Assembly: GCA_009792885.1 (NCBI GenBank)
Contig: WMCF01000029.1
Location: forward strand, 6,590,000-6,653,999
From: Eremophila alpestris peregrina
Taxonomy: Eukaryota; Chordata; Aves; Passeriformes; Alaudidae
Length of the DNA: 64,000 nucleotides
Direction of reading: 5' to 3'
Shown here: piece by piece, positions 27,101 through 37,643 of the stretch
Numbering within the stretch: position 1 is the first letter of the stretch
How the letters are laid out: each line of letters starts with the position of its first letter
Position numbers and translations under genes: made by a program
The notes under the pieces: generated by a model
What the model saw: the letters and a program-made list of their open reading frames with translations, nothing else
What the model was told of the DNA's origin: nothing
Databases searched by the model: none

Positions 27101-28043
27101 TGAAATAGTGTGTAGAGAGCAGAGTTTTTTGTATCCTAATGTAAACAACATTTGACATAGTCCTGTCAAGGACTAAAAATTGTGTCTGAACCCCTGAGAA
27201 ATGGTTACCATGTAAATAATTCCAGCTTCATTGCAGGAGAGAAACACATGAAGAAGCCATACTCTCTGGGATACTAAACTTCAAGAAGCAGATATTTTTT
27301 TAAAGAGGAAGTAACTTAGAAACTCCCTGCTTGAAGCTCGGAAATTAAAATCCATAGAATCAGCATGGAGGCTTAAGAATGTGAAAAAGTCAAAGAAGAT
27401 TTGCATTCCCAAGACTAAAAACGGGAAGCACAAGCAAGAAAATAAATGGAGTGGCAAAGAAGGAAGATATGTGAGGAAAAATAGGCTGGAAAACACAAAG
27501 ACTGCCAATACAAAAATAAAAATTGCTACTAAATGTACTAGATATTCTGAAGAAAATTACTGGAAAGGTAACACAAATAAAACAGCCAAGAGAAGCCTAA
27601 ATCAAATAAATAAGCAGATAAGAGCTGTGGGACAGTCACTGGATTCTGAAAACAATCTGGCTATGGAGGGGAGACTGGAGATACTTCCAGAGGTGGCTGC
27701 TCATTTTGGGGAGATCCTTATTTAGCTATCTCAAAGTAGATTCTATTTCTGCTCAAAAATTATAAAAGCAGAGCCACTAGTTGGAAGACTAGAAAATGAC
27801 TGGTAAAATACTTGTTCTGGGGAACCATCTTTATTAAAAATCTAATACCAGCAGTATACCACAAATGGTTTAAGGGCTATGTCCAGGACAGGCGCAGCAC
27901 TTCAATCCCAATTTTGCTGCAAGGAGCTGAAATAAAGTTCCTGAAATAAAAAGAGATCCTGAATGCTAATGCATCCTGAAATCTACTTGCATCAGTTTTT
28001 CCAGTTTTCAAAAGGCATCAGGAAAGCCACTGAGAGCGTGCCA

Positions 28044-28079
28044 GGGTGATGGTGAGGGTGATGAGGATGATGATGATGC
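28044..28079. repeat. GAT/GGT microsatellite
   Basis: An imperfect trinucleotide-type repeat of GGTGAT, GATGAG and GATGAT units, about 36 bases long, in ALDH1A2 intron 1. Confidence 0.7.
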
Positions 28080-29829
28080 ATTAAGTGGTGTTTTTCCCAC
28101 TGAAGCATGAGAGGACAATGCCACAGCACAGACCTGGAAGGATCTTCCAGTTGGAGAGATCTATTCCAGATGAAATGTACACCTGACATTCTAACTAGCT
28201 CTAGTCACTTGGGGCCAAATTAAGGCATGCTGACCTATTCACAAGAGGGTAAGATCAGCCTTTATAAGACAGTCTAAAAATACCTGTATTTACCCGAAAT
28301 GGTAAATAGCTCTGCTTTGGAAATAAATCAGTCTCACTTTAGAGATAAGACCTTACCTGCATAAATACATGTGTTTGGAATTTCTGTCTGGAAAGGCATT
28401 TTCTGATAGTTTCTGAGTAAAACCCAAGGGACTTAGTGTAATCATTGCCACAGGACCAGAGCATGTTAAGAGGACAGTGTCCCCCTGGCATCCCCTTTCC
28501 AAGTTCAGCAAAGGGGCTGCAGCCTGTTTTACCATGCAACACTTCCCATATTTTTGTGACTTTCCAAAAGGATTTTTTGTAACTCACTTATTTTAAATTA
28601 GGGCATACTATAAATCCACATGGAAATTAGCAAACATATCCTTTCTGTAACCACACCACCTGCTGTAGGCCCCTCACAGCTGTCCCACAGCATCCCCTTA
28701 GATTTTGAGTTCAATTCAAAGTCTTCATTACCTATGAATCCCTCACAGATTAGGGTCTATATACTCTAGTGGTCAGTGTGGTCCCTGTGTTTTAGCCTCC
28801 AGCTGAGGCCAGTTGAGATTGAGCTGACCTTAAACATTTTCACTTGTGATGTGCTTGGTTCTCTGCAGTATTCTTCCTCTTCAATCCAACAAAGCTGCAA
28901 TGCATTATGTTTCAAGTCACCGATAAAAAAATAGTCACTAGGCTCTCTATGAAAGGCACTGACTGCAAGTAATCAAGGCTTAGGTTCTTTTTTTTTTTTC
29001 CTTTTGACATTTGGGAGACCATTGCAGCAATGCTATTGCAGCAACACTTTAATGTGGCTTCACATATCACACTTTTAGTAATGAAGTGCTCCTAAACCTT
29101 AGTTCACCATGTGCCTTAGCATTGATGTGTTGCATTCATGTCACAAAGGTAGATCGCTATTTACAGAAAAGACTGATGAATAGAAAGATGGTTTTGGACA
29201 AAGTCTGAAATAAGGAGCTTGTGTTTTGGAGAAAACCAGATAGGATTGTGCAGTTTTAACAGGAATTCATTTGCTAAACACAACAGTAATGAATGATTGA
29301 GCCCTTGGATGGCAATCAATGTTTAGACTTCATCTTTCTCTGCATAATACTTGATAGTAAATCTTCACACAGCTATTCATGCACTTACTGTGCTTTAAGT
29401 AGGGATGCCAGCCCTTGTCTGAGGATTCCTCACTAGAGAACTGCATAGAACTGCAGCTTTCTGAAGATTTTTTAAATCTCTACACATCTGTGCTTATATT
29501 ACATTTGCATAACTTCCTTATGATCTTGTCTTTGTTTAATTGCATTTTTTGTCTGTCATTTCTTTCAGTTGCACTAGATTCAATATAATTGGTAACTTGT
29601 TTCAGGGAATGAGTTCTACTCCTAAAAAAACCCCAAACAGATAAAGAGCTGTGGGTTTTTTTAGAATTGGGGAGAATGAAAGAATCTTCAAAAAATAAAT
29701 AAAGAAATGTTACAGTCCAGCCTTACAAAAGATAGCTGCAAAACTGTAAAAGAAGAAATATGACTTTATGCAAGACCTGACAAAGAATTTATGATATGGA
29801 CCACTGAACTCATCTTTTGTCATTTATCT

Positions 29830-30280
29830 CTGTAAATGTGTGAGATTTCTTGGAAGATAGTTAGTCAAATGAGGAGCAGAGATGAAACAGTGGATACAAT
29901 TTATTTAGACTTTAAAAAGGCTTTTGATGATAAAGTCCTTAGCAAGAGGCTATTAAGGAAAGTTAGTAACCATATGGTGAAAGATAAAGTCCTGCCATGG
30001 ATTAAAAAGTGGTTAAGAGATAAGATAAAAAGACTGGAAATAAACGGATAATTCTCCCTGGAAAGAGGTTAATAGCAAGGTGCCCCTTCATTACTGTGAC
30101 TGGCAATCAATATCTTGGCTCACCTGCCTTTGCAGATCATTAATAGCAAGGTACAGAGTTTGTAGATAAAAATGTTCAGGCTAATCAGAGTATTGTAGAA
30201 AATAATACTGGGGCTAAAATTAAATGACATCTCAAGGGAGATGGAATTTGCCAAAAGCAGGAAATACAAAGCCAAGCCTC
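29830..30280 (+). mobile_element. Decayed LINE (CR1/L3-type) reverse transcriptase fragment
   Basis: The plus-strand translation shows VDTIYLDFKKAFD, matching the conserved palm block of non-LTR reverse transcriptases (YLDF-KAFD). It is followed by KVLPWIKKWLRDK, matching the family's W-I-x-x-W-L-x-x-R segment. After stops and a frame change, further traces follow (EVNSKVP, then MFRLIR and EMEFAKSRKYKA near 30,150-30,275). The core RT block with the active-site aspartates between these pieces is missing. It is an inactive, old, 5'- and 3'-truncated copy inserted antisense to ALDH1A2. Assignment to the CR1/L3 clade rests on motif spelling only. Confidence 0.75.
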
Positions 30281-33200
30281 TTGGAAGGAAGGGTTCAGAC
30301 AACTTCTGGATGCTGATCTGTGCCCACTGATTTGCCATGTCCATGAACAGCTCACTGAAGGGAACTGTTCATGTGCCTTGTAAGGAAAAGACAACTGGAT
30401 CCAGTGATTCCATGGTGTGGTACTCCCAGGCATTCTTTATCAGTGAATAATTTCACACCAGCAGAGCCCATTAAGATCTGACAAGAACAATTTTGCGTGG
30501 ACAGGGAGATGGACAAGCTGCATCAAGAATTTCTGGACAGTGGGAGTTATCAGGAGGTGCAGATCTACAAGATAGAAATGTAATATGGAAATGCACCAGA
30601 ACTGGCCAACTTCTGCGGGAAATGTTTCTGAAGGACAAAATGGAACAGGGAATTACCAAGGGATTTTTAAATTTTATTTTTGCTCTGAATGAAGGAGTAA
30701 GAGTGTGAGAGCACGTGTGCTATTTCTTGTTCTGTCCAACATCATGATTATTCTTGAAGCAAAGACCTGAATCCTACTTTTCCTTCGTTAGTGTCCTGCC
30801 TACTGGGCTATCAAGCTGATGTCTGAGACCTCTTAAATATTTGGAAGTGAATTATCCAACAGCAGATAACGTGAAATTCTTCCCAAAGACAGCCCAAAGT
30901 TGGCAGAATTCGGACCTATTCCCCATCAGAAATTAGGGATTCATATTAAAGTTTCTGCTCTGTTTGCTTCAGAGCAGGGCTATGAATTTGTCTGCCTTTC
31001 AACTCAGGCAAGGGCTCTGATTATTACTGGTTTTGGTAATGCAAATAAAACTTCTGGTTTTGGTATGCAAATAAATACATGGATCTTTTGCATTTGAATA
31101 CTTGGAGTGCTAAACATTTTTTGCAATGAGAAAAGCAATGAGAAAGTCTTTCAGTGCATCATCTGACCCTACCAACTGGACAGAGGCAGCAATATATCAT
31201 TGTACAGCTTGATGCATTGAAGCAGGGTGCATTTTCCCCAAAGATCCAGCCTCTCCCGGCAGATTCAGCACAGCAGGAGGTCACTGCTGCCATAGTTACC
31301 CCTCAGTAACACAGCAGTCTGCCACAGTTCTCTAGCTGGGGCCAGTTCAGCCTCGTGCTTTCTGTGTTTTTAAGGCTCATGGCTGTTGTGGCTGTACTGG
31401 AATAAGCAAAGGCAGGGACTGGATACATGTAAGGCTATCCTTTTCTCTTGTTCCCTCATGCAAAACTTGGGTAAATTTGGTTTGTGCAGAAGACAGTAAA
31501 GATTTGTGAGGAAAGAATAATCCCATATTCAGGCTACTAATTGGGAGTGCATAAATATTTTCTGATCACTATCTGAGTTGATGTATTGTAGTACTAAACA
31601 CAAAGTATGAATACACCGGAAGAGAATTCAAACTGCAGATTTAAACAACATAAATCTGCATACAGTATATAACACTGAAATATCACATGTGATGATACAG
31701 AGCAGCATCCCTAGTGTCAGCATCAGGTGCTGAAGTGTTCCACAAAGGGGTAAAGAAGCTGTTCTACTTGTCTACTCTTCATGCAAACATCTCTAATTTT
31801 CTGTGCCCAATCTTTTGTAAAAGAACTATGATCACCTAGGTGAGCCAAAAGCCAAGTTATTCTTTTTCAGGCATCGCTCAGTGGATCTGACTTCAAAAGG
31901 CACTAAAGTAGCTCGTTTAGGGAAAGACAGATGGGAACGTGCATGTATTCCTCACTTACCTGAGTTTTGCCAAAGCTTGTCTTCTGTTAAAAAATAACAA
32001 AGATTCTGCATATTAATCTAAATAAAATAGATTTCCTGCCTCCTAGGGTAATGTCAGTCTAGAATTTTATCTGGAAAACATGTGCTGGAAATTCTAATGG
32101 AAAGGGTAATGTCAAGGAAGCACAATGGAACTGAATATACTGAAACCTAGCAATAAAACCCTTCAAACCCAGATGCTTATCATATGAAAATTTGAGATGT
32201 ATTTGTAAGCTTTTGTCTACCCAGAAGCAGTTTGCGCCTGTACTTCATACAAACTCCTGTATACAGCATTCTGTTGCAGTGCTGGGGGGTTTACCTGGCC
32301 TGTGTGTAGAAACTGAACAGATTTTAGCCTGTGGTGTAAGGGTGGAGGCAAAGCCTCTTACACAGGACAAAGAAGATATGGTTGTCAGCTTAATCATAGG
32401 CTGTTAATAGAGAGATGTTTCATGGACCTCCTCACTGCCACTGCTCTGTAACTTCATCCCTTTAGGGCACCTCTTTCTAAAAAGCTCTCAAAACCACAAT
32501 TCTTCAGCTTTTCCTTATGCTAAAGTTGTTCAGCTCTTACTCAGACTTAAATCAGTTGGCAAGCAAGAAACAAAACTTAAAACATCCATCTGGATTAGTG
32601 TGCTCAACATGATGCAAACTGAGAACGTTTATTCACTCAGCTACCTGATGTAGTGACAGAGCTGCAGTAGAACAGAGCCATGGAGTCCTCATTCCATACC
32701 AGGCTATCCTTAAAAGAGTCAACATGACTTATTAAAGCCACAAAGAAAATATTTTGTAAAGCAGATGTGATTATGCTATAACAAAGGAAGGACAGCCACA
32801 TCCTGCAGAAACACCTTTAGCTCCTTCAGCGGAGACAGCAGGAGGAAAATGCTGCCAAGGGCTCAGTCCACTGGTCTGATTCCATATCTACTGTCAGATA
32901 CTTGGGAGACAGGCTCAGGAGGGAAAATGGAGTTTCAGAAAAGCTTGAAAGAGAGAGGCATCTGTATAACAGTGTGAACCCTCTGACCAGCCTCAGAAGC
33001 TGCCAGGATCTCTGGGCTGTGCTCCCTATACTAAACATGCTAATGACATGTCCTTAGCAGACATCATGCTACTGCTTCTCTCACACATCTGATATTTCTG
33101 GAACAGCCCATTCTGGGAGAGTTTCTGCCACAGAGTTGACTTTTTGTAGAAGCGTGACTTACTCCCAGGGGAGGGCTGGATCCCCTTCCTACCTATGTGC

Positions 33201-36192
33201 CCCCTTACATATGGAGCACAGCACTGCCAGCACACTCCTGACAAGCCTGAGGAGGGCTTGCTGTGCCACAGGGCTGTGGAACAACCTAATTCCATGCATT
33301 ACTCCAAGATGCCCTGTTCTGCAGATGCAATCCCTCCCCAAATGCTAATGTTAAAACGTAACTAGTTAAGGAGTCATCACAGTGAAAAGAGAGAGATAAT
33401 CCTGCATGTAGCAGTTCTAGGACTTGCCAGCCACACAAAACTTAACCCTGTGTGCTTGAACACTCACCTGCATGTCTGGTTCACATCCTGCTCACCAGTT
33501 CTTATTACACACATTGACAGCACTTTATTTTTCACAGACCGTGCCAAGGTATTAAAAACCTGGGAAAAATATTTCTAATGACTTTTTTTTTTTAAAGTAG
33601 CATAGGCTGACTTCCAACACTGAAGTCCCAATAGCTACTGCTGCACATCTTACATAAAACCATGGCATCAGGTAATTTTCACCACTCAGTCATATTTTTT
33701 CTGACCTATCCAAACCTACATTGCCTCTGGGTGCTCTGTCAGGTGTATGGATCAGAAGGATTTTGCATACAGTTTTCTGCTTATTTCAATAAACTTTCCA
33801 GAGTAATATTTCCCAAGTTTCAATAATTCTGCTAAATAATTGAATAAATGAGAATTACACAGGTGATACTTGTTTCATCCCTGTAGTTGGAAGGAGCTTT
33901 CATAGCAACCCCAAGGGTAATGCAGTTATTAAAAGAATAATGAAAAATTTTCTTTCTCCCAGTACATATTACAAATCTTCAACAAAACGCACTTAGAGAA
34001 TCCTGGAATTTTAACATGTTATACCCTAAAGAGCCTGTCTATTTACCAACTTTAGAATTACAGAAATAGAATTTAATCAGCAAAATATATTGAAAATCTT
34101 TTCGCTAAGAGTAAGTGTTCATAGATACTTCTATTTTTTCATAAAGAACTAACTCCCAAATGGTTAAGTTTTTACATTCATAAACACCTGTAATAAAGAG
34201 TTCAAGAATTCTGTGTTCTGGTTGTGTATTTTAAATTCCCAGCTAACAAGCAGGGGAGAGACTGCTAGGAATGCTTACAGATGTCTGATTTTACAAGGTC
34301 TGGGGTTGTTGTTTTCTTTTTTCCTTGCCAAAGTGCTTTAGTCTAATGTTATTTATTGTTTATGGAAGTTGTTTGTCATTTAGGACATGAAATGACCACT
34401 CCCTCAAAAGAAAGAATCAAGTTACAGTCCATTATTTCATTTTTGATTGTTTTTCTTTGTAATAGGTGGGAAAGTGGATCCTGGATAAAAGTCCTGCCCA
34501 AGACAAAAATCCAAGCTGAAGACTCCAATTATCTATAAATCACTTGAATTTCCTGCAGAGAAAGAGAAAAAGGAGGAAAGAACGAGACAGACAGAAAAAC
34601 AGAGACAGAGGATATGCCAAGTGAAACATTTGATACCTGTCCTAAACCAAAATTTTCTCAAAAGCAACCAGGAGTTACCTGATATCTCAAACCCAAGCTT
34701 AGAAGAAACACATTGCCGTTGGTTTTGGCTTAATATTGAAGTGAAAAAAAATTCTTTAATTGTTCCATTAGTATAAAATGTGTAATGTTGTAAATCTGAG
34801 ATGATGGCATTATATAGTGATTTATTAAAGGTCACTGTACATTCTCACAGAAAAAAAAGTTATGATTGCGGATGACTGCTGTATTTTTCAAAGATTTTTA
34901 GAAACAATCCTCCAGTTTTAGTACAGAGAAATGCAAGTACCTTTATGGTGCAAACTGGCTGTGATACTACTCTCAAGTATTTCCCACCAAACCCTTCTGA
35001 AGCACAGTTCTCACTGAAACCAGCAAGGAACAAAATTCATGCCAAATACTCTTTGCACAGTATGATTGCTCCCGAGGTGTAGCACTACCAAGCATCCAAT
35101 AACTGCATTCCTTACTTATTTAACTATTTAAAAAGAAATTATGAGCAAGAAACCATATGCATTTTTATATTTGCATATTGCAGTTTGCATTAACATGCAA
35201 TGAAATTTAAAATAGTTTCCTCTGAAACATTCTTCTAGAACAAGGAATTGCTGTAACAAATTAGAAGACAAATTAGTTTTGGCACCCACTAAAAAAAGAG
35301 AAAAGATGAAATGCTTTTAAAGTGACGATATGGAGGAAAAAATTACTCTACATCGGCCAAAATCAGTCTCCTATCAGCATTAAAGCTCCTCAAGTTGTAT
35401 TTTCAGTAGATAAAAATGTTATCACCTTTTTCCAGTGCTGATGTGCTTTTTTTCCTATTAAGTTACTTGGTAATTAGAAACAAAGTCTGACACATTGTAA
35501 TCTGTTTATACAGATAGATCTGAAACCTCTCCAACAGAAAGTAAAACATTCTTTAAAGATACTGAAGATGCAAAGATTAAAAATATACAAACGAATTTTC
35601 CAATGTAAAATGCATTTACAAACAAATGACTGTTCTTAAAGCCCATTTGAATCAACAAAACCAATTTAGTCTCATAAAACACCACAGAAACCCAGCAGAT
35701 TTTTCAACATTAACCCAGTGGGTTTGTTCCTAACTCTCTCTTTATGAAAATCACTCTTAAAGGTTAGTGGGAAAAGCATGCCCTCTCGCAATATTGTTCA
35801 AGGGTGTATTCAAGAATCACGGAAGTTCATAGAGACCTGTTCCAGTGCTGTAACAACCTGGTAGTATTAAGAGTCCTCCAGGAAATGTAAAAGAGTCCCT
35901 TGGGCACGCAGGGTAATTCAAGAAAGAAAACGTTTTTATTTTCTGATTGAGATACACAGGTATGTATAGTAATGTCCTCTGAAGTACATCAAAAGCAACC
36001 AAAACATACCCAAGAACTACTGATCTTGCACTGAAAATAAACCCCAGCAGCTCTGTAGAAAACAGTACATTCAACGAGAAGTGGCAAAGCCAGTCCCAGC
36101 AGATCTAATTTGCTTTCTATTATCCTGTGGTTTTTCAGATGATTACAGGGCTAAAAATCTTTTATTACAGATTCAAGGCAGTCTTTTAGCAG

Positions 36193-36226
36193 TTTTTTTT
36201 TTGTTGTTGTTTTTGTTTTTTTTTTT
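36193..36226. repeat. T-rich tract near ALDH1A2 exon 1
   Basis: Thirty-four bases of T with a few G (TTG units), about 120 bases downstream of the exon 1 donor on the transcribed strand, where it reads as A-rich. No element is attached. Confidence 0.7.
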
Positions 36227-36257
36227 ATCTCTACACTCAGGTTGGGTAGGGCGGAAT

Positions 36258-36281
36258 GAAGCTGATTTTAAAGCTGATTTT
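36258..36281. repeat. Tandem 12-bp duplication
   Basis: AGCTGATTTTAA occurs twice in tandem at the 5' end of intron 1 of ALDH1A2. It is a small recent duplication. Confidence 0.6.
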
Positions 36282-36348
36282 AAGCAAAATCCCTCCTTTG
36301 GAGAGAAAACCATTAATTTCTCTGCCAGAACAAACGAACACAACTTAC

Positions 36349-36465
36349 CTTGGTGTATTTGATTTCAAGGTTGAGAGTGGGAGAAGGCAACAGATGCAGA
36401 GATGCCATCAGAGCTGCAGGATCTGCCTTCACCTCCCCTGGCATCTCAATTTTACTGGAAGTCAT
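36349..36465 (-). CDS. ALDH1A2: ALDH1A2 exon 1 (coding part), residues 1-39
   Basis: The reverse complement starts at ATG (36463-36465) and encodes MTSSKIEMPGEVKADPAALM and then ASLHLLPSPTLNLEIKYTK. That is the ALDH1A2-specific N-terminal extension, nearly identical to the mammalian form as I remember it; Leu at residue 31 replaces a mammalian Pro. The exon is exactly 117 bases (39 codons, phase 0) and ends AAG followed by the donor GTAAGTTG. The start context has A at -3, a good Kozak match. The 5' UTR is inferred to be roughly 95 bases, from the TATA box at 36586-36591. The first exon lies outside the dense CpG island, on its gene-side edge. Confidence 0.97.
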
Positions 36466-36585
36466 AGTCTTGGGGGGGGTTTATAATACCACCGAACCCC
36501 CCGCTCTGCCCTGATGCTGTGTTGTGTTTTGGGTTGGTCCCCCCCCTCCAAAGCCCAGCGCTGAAGATGTTGCTCTCCTCCTCTG

Positions 36586-36623
36586 TATATAGGCAGGTGT
36601 CAAGCCGGGTCTCTTCTTATTGG
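36586..36623 (-). promoter_or_regulatory. ALDH1A2: ALDH1A2 core promoter: TATA and CCAAT boxes
   Basis: On the minus strand a CCAAT pentamer occupies 36619-36623, and a TATATA core (CCTATATACA) occupies 36586-36591, about 27 bases further toward the gene. Exon 1's ATG follows about 120 bases downstream of the TATA box. The order, spacing and distance fit a focused TATA-type start near 36,560. The start itself is inferred and not seen. Confidence 0.75.
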
Positions 36624-36649
36624 ACATGGGGGCAGAGGCAGGGGGGCAG

Positions 36650-37600
36650 GTCCATCCTACCTAGGGCGAGAGCGGCACAGCCCCGCTCACTGCAGCGCAG
36701 CCTCCCCCCGGGCGCCCCCGGCCCCGCGCCCCGTCCCGAGCCAGGGATTCCCGGCACCCCGCGGGAGAACGGAGCTCCCGGGCGCGGCTCGCAGTCCGCT
36801 GCCCGAGGAGCGGCACGGGGGAACGGCCGCGGGGAGCGGGGTCACCGGGACCGCCGTGTTCCCCCTCGGCTTCCCGGGCGGGGAGGCGCCGCGGCCGGGA
36901 GAGGCCAGTCCCGGCTCCAGCCCCGCCCGGGGCATCCCGCGGGGAGCCCGGGCAGCCCCAGCTCGACACAGGCTGGGGAGCCACGGCCGCGGCGGCGGTA
37001 GCGGCTTATGGGGAGAGACCGGGCTGCACTGGGGAAGCTCCGTCGGGCCGGGGTGACCGGGGCACGGTGCCCCGCCAGCCTGGCAGCACGATCCCGGGCC
37101 GGCGGCCACGCTCGGGCGCAGAACCGACGGGGCAGGGAGGGTGGCCCCTGGCGGGACCCGAGCCGAAGAGCGGAGAGGGCACGGACAAGGCACGGCCTGG
37201 GCGGCAGCGTGCCCGTGCCCGCTCCCCGTCCGGCCGCAGCCGCCCGCTGCTGTCCCGGGATGCCCGCCCCGCAGGCCGGGGGCTCCCCGCCTCACCTGGC
37301 GGCCGCCCTGCCCCGCTCCCGCCCCCGGGCGCTCCCAGAGCGTCCCCGCCAGCCGTGCCCGCCGCTTCCCGGGCCGCCCCTCTTTTCCTTTGGCGGCGGT
37401 GCCGGCCGAGCGCCGCACCCCGACCCTGGGCGCTGCCGCCCCGCCGTGCCCCGGTGCCGAACGCGGGGCCCTACCTGCCCCCTCACGGCGCCATCGCCGG
37501 CCGCCTGCTGCCCCCTGCCGGCCAACACTGAGCGCGAGCGAGCGGCGCCCCACGGGCACGGCAGGGCCCGCCGCGGCCGAGCTCCTCATCAAAGTTCTCT
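36650..37600. promoter_or_regulatory. CpG island upstream of ALDH1A2
   Basis: This is about 0.95 kb of very GC-rich sequence dense in undepleted CpG, in sharp contrast with the AT-rich surroundings. It lies immediately upstream of the ALDH1A2 TATA box and does not cover exon 1. It holds many GC-box-like CCCGCC/GGGCGG strings. Several long open frames on both strands (up to about 300 codons) arise because stop codons are rare in GC-rich DNA; their Pro/Arg/Gly/Ala-only composition argues against coding. It could host additional upstream starts or a divergent noncoding transcript. Confidence 0.85.
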
Positions 37601-37643
37601 GCAAAAGAGCCTTAAAGGGCCGAATAATTTATGCAAGCAACAG
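37601..37643. repeat. Upstream copy of a 30-bp matched segment
   Basis: The stretch starting AAAGGGCCGAATAATTT at the ALDH1A2-distal edge of the CpG island matches a segment at 41,347-41,376 at 26 of 30 positions without gaps (counted by eye). It includes shared runs of 7, 9 and 10 bases. The flanks do not clearly align. Confidence 0.6.

Larger units (their letters stand above)
13417..36348 (-). other. ALDH1A2: ALDH1A2 intron 1
   Basis: A 22.9 kb first intron between the N-terminal exon and the start of the ALDH fold. It contains T or A tracts, a GAT-type microsatellite (28,044-28,079) and one decayed LINE reverse transcriptase fragment (29,830-30,280), but no other recognisable gene. In other vertebrates an enhancer of this gene has been reported in intron 1. 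The sequence alone does not locate it here with confidence. Confidence 0.9.
1..36560 (-). other. ALDH1A2: ALDH1A2 gene, 5' half (exons 1-7 with introns)
   Basis: Retinaldehyde dehydrogenase 2 is a cytosolic NAD-dependent homotetramer that oxidises all-trans retinal to retinoic acid. It supplies the morphogen for somites, hindbrain, heart and limb. Seven exons join in frame to encode residues 1-266, about half of the 518-residue mammalian protein, with no stop or frameshift. Residue numbering matches the family: the catalytic Asn of the WNFP motif falls at 187 and the NAD-binding Lys of VVIKPAEQ at 210. These equal the mature ALDH2 numbers 169 and 192 plus 18. The catalytic Cys and general-base Glu exons lie beyond position 1. 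Close paralogues ALDH1A1 and ALDH1A3 are excluded by the N-terminal exon (MTSSKIEMPGEVKADP) and by the AQP9 neighbour. The right boundary is an inferred transcription start about 30 bases downstream of the TATA box. Confidence 0.97.

Noticed and set aside
27381..27725. Lysine-rich 114-codon plus-strand open frame
   Set aside because: The lysine content follows from A-rich DNA. I compared it with LINE linker regions and saw no convincing match. It could be a repeat relic, but I cannot support that.
36479..36488. TATTATAAA on the minus strand as an alternative ALDH1A2 TATA box
   Set aside because: It lies about 15-20 bases before the ATG, so transcription would begin inside the coding sequence. 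The TATATA at 36,586-36,591 is better placed.
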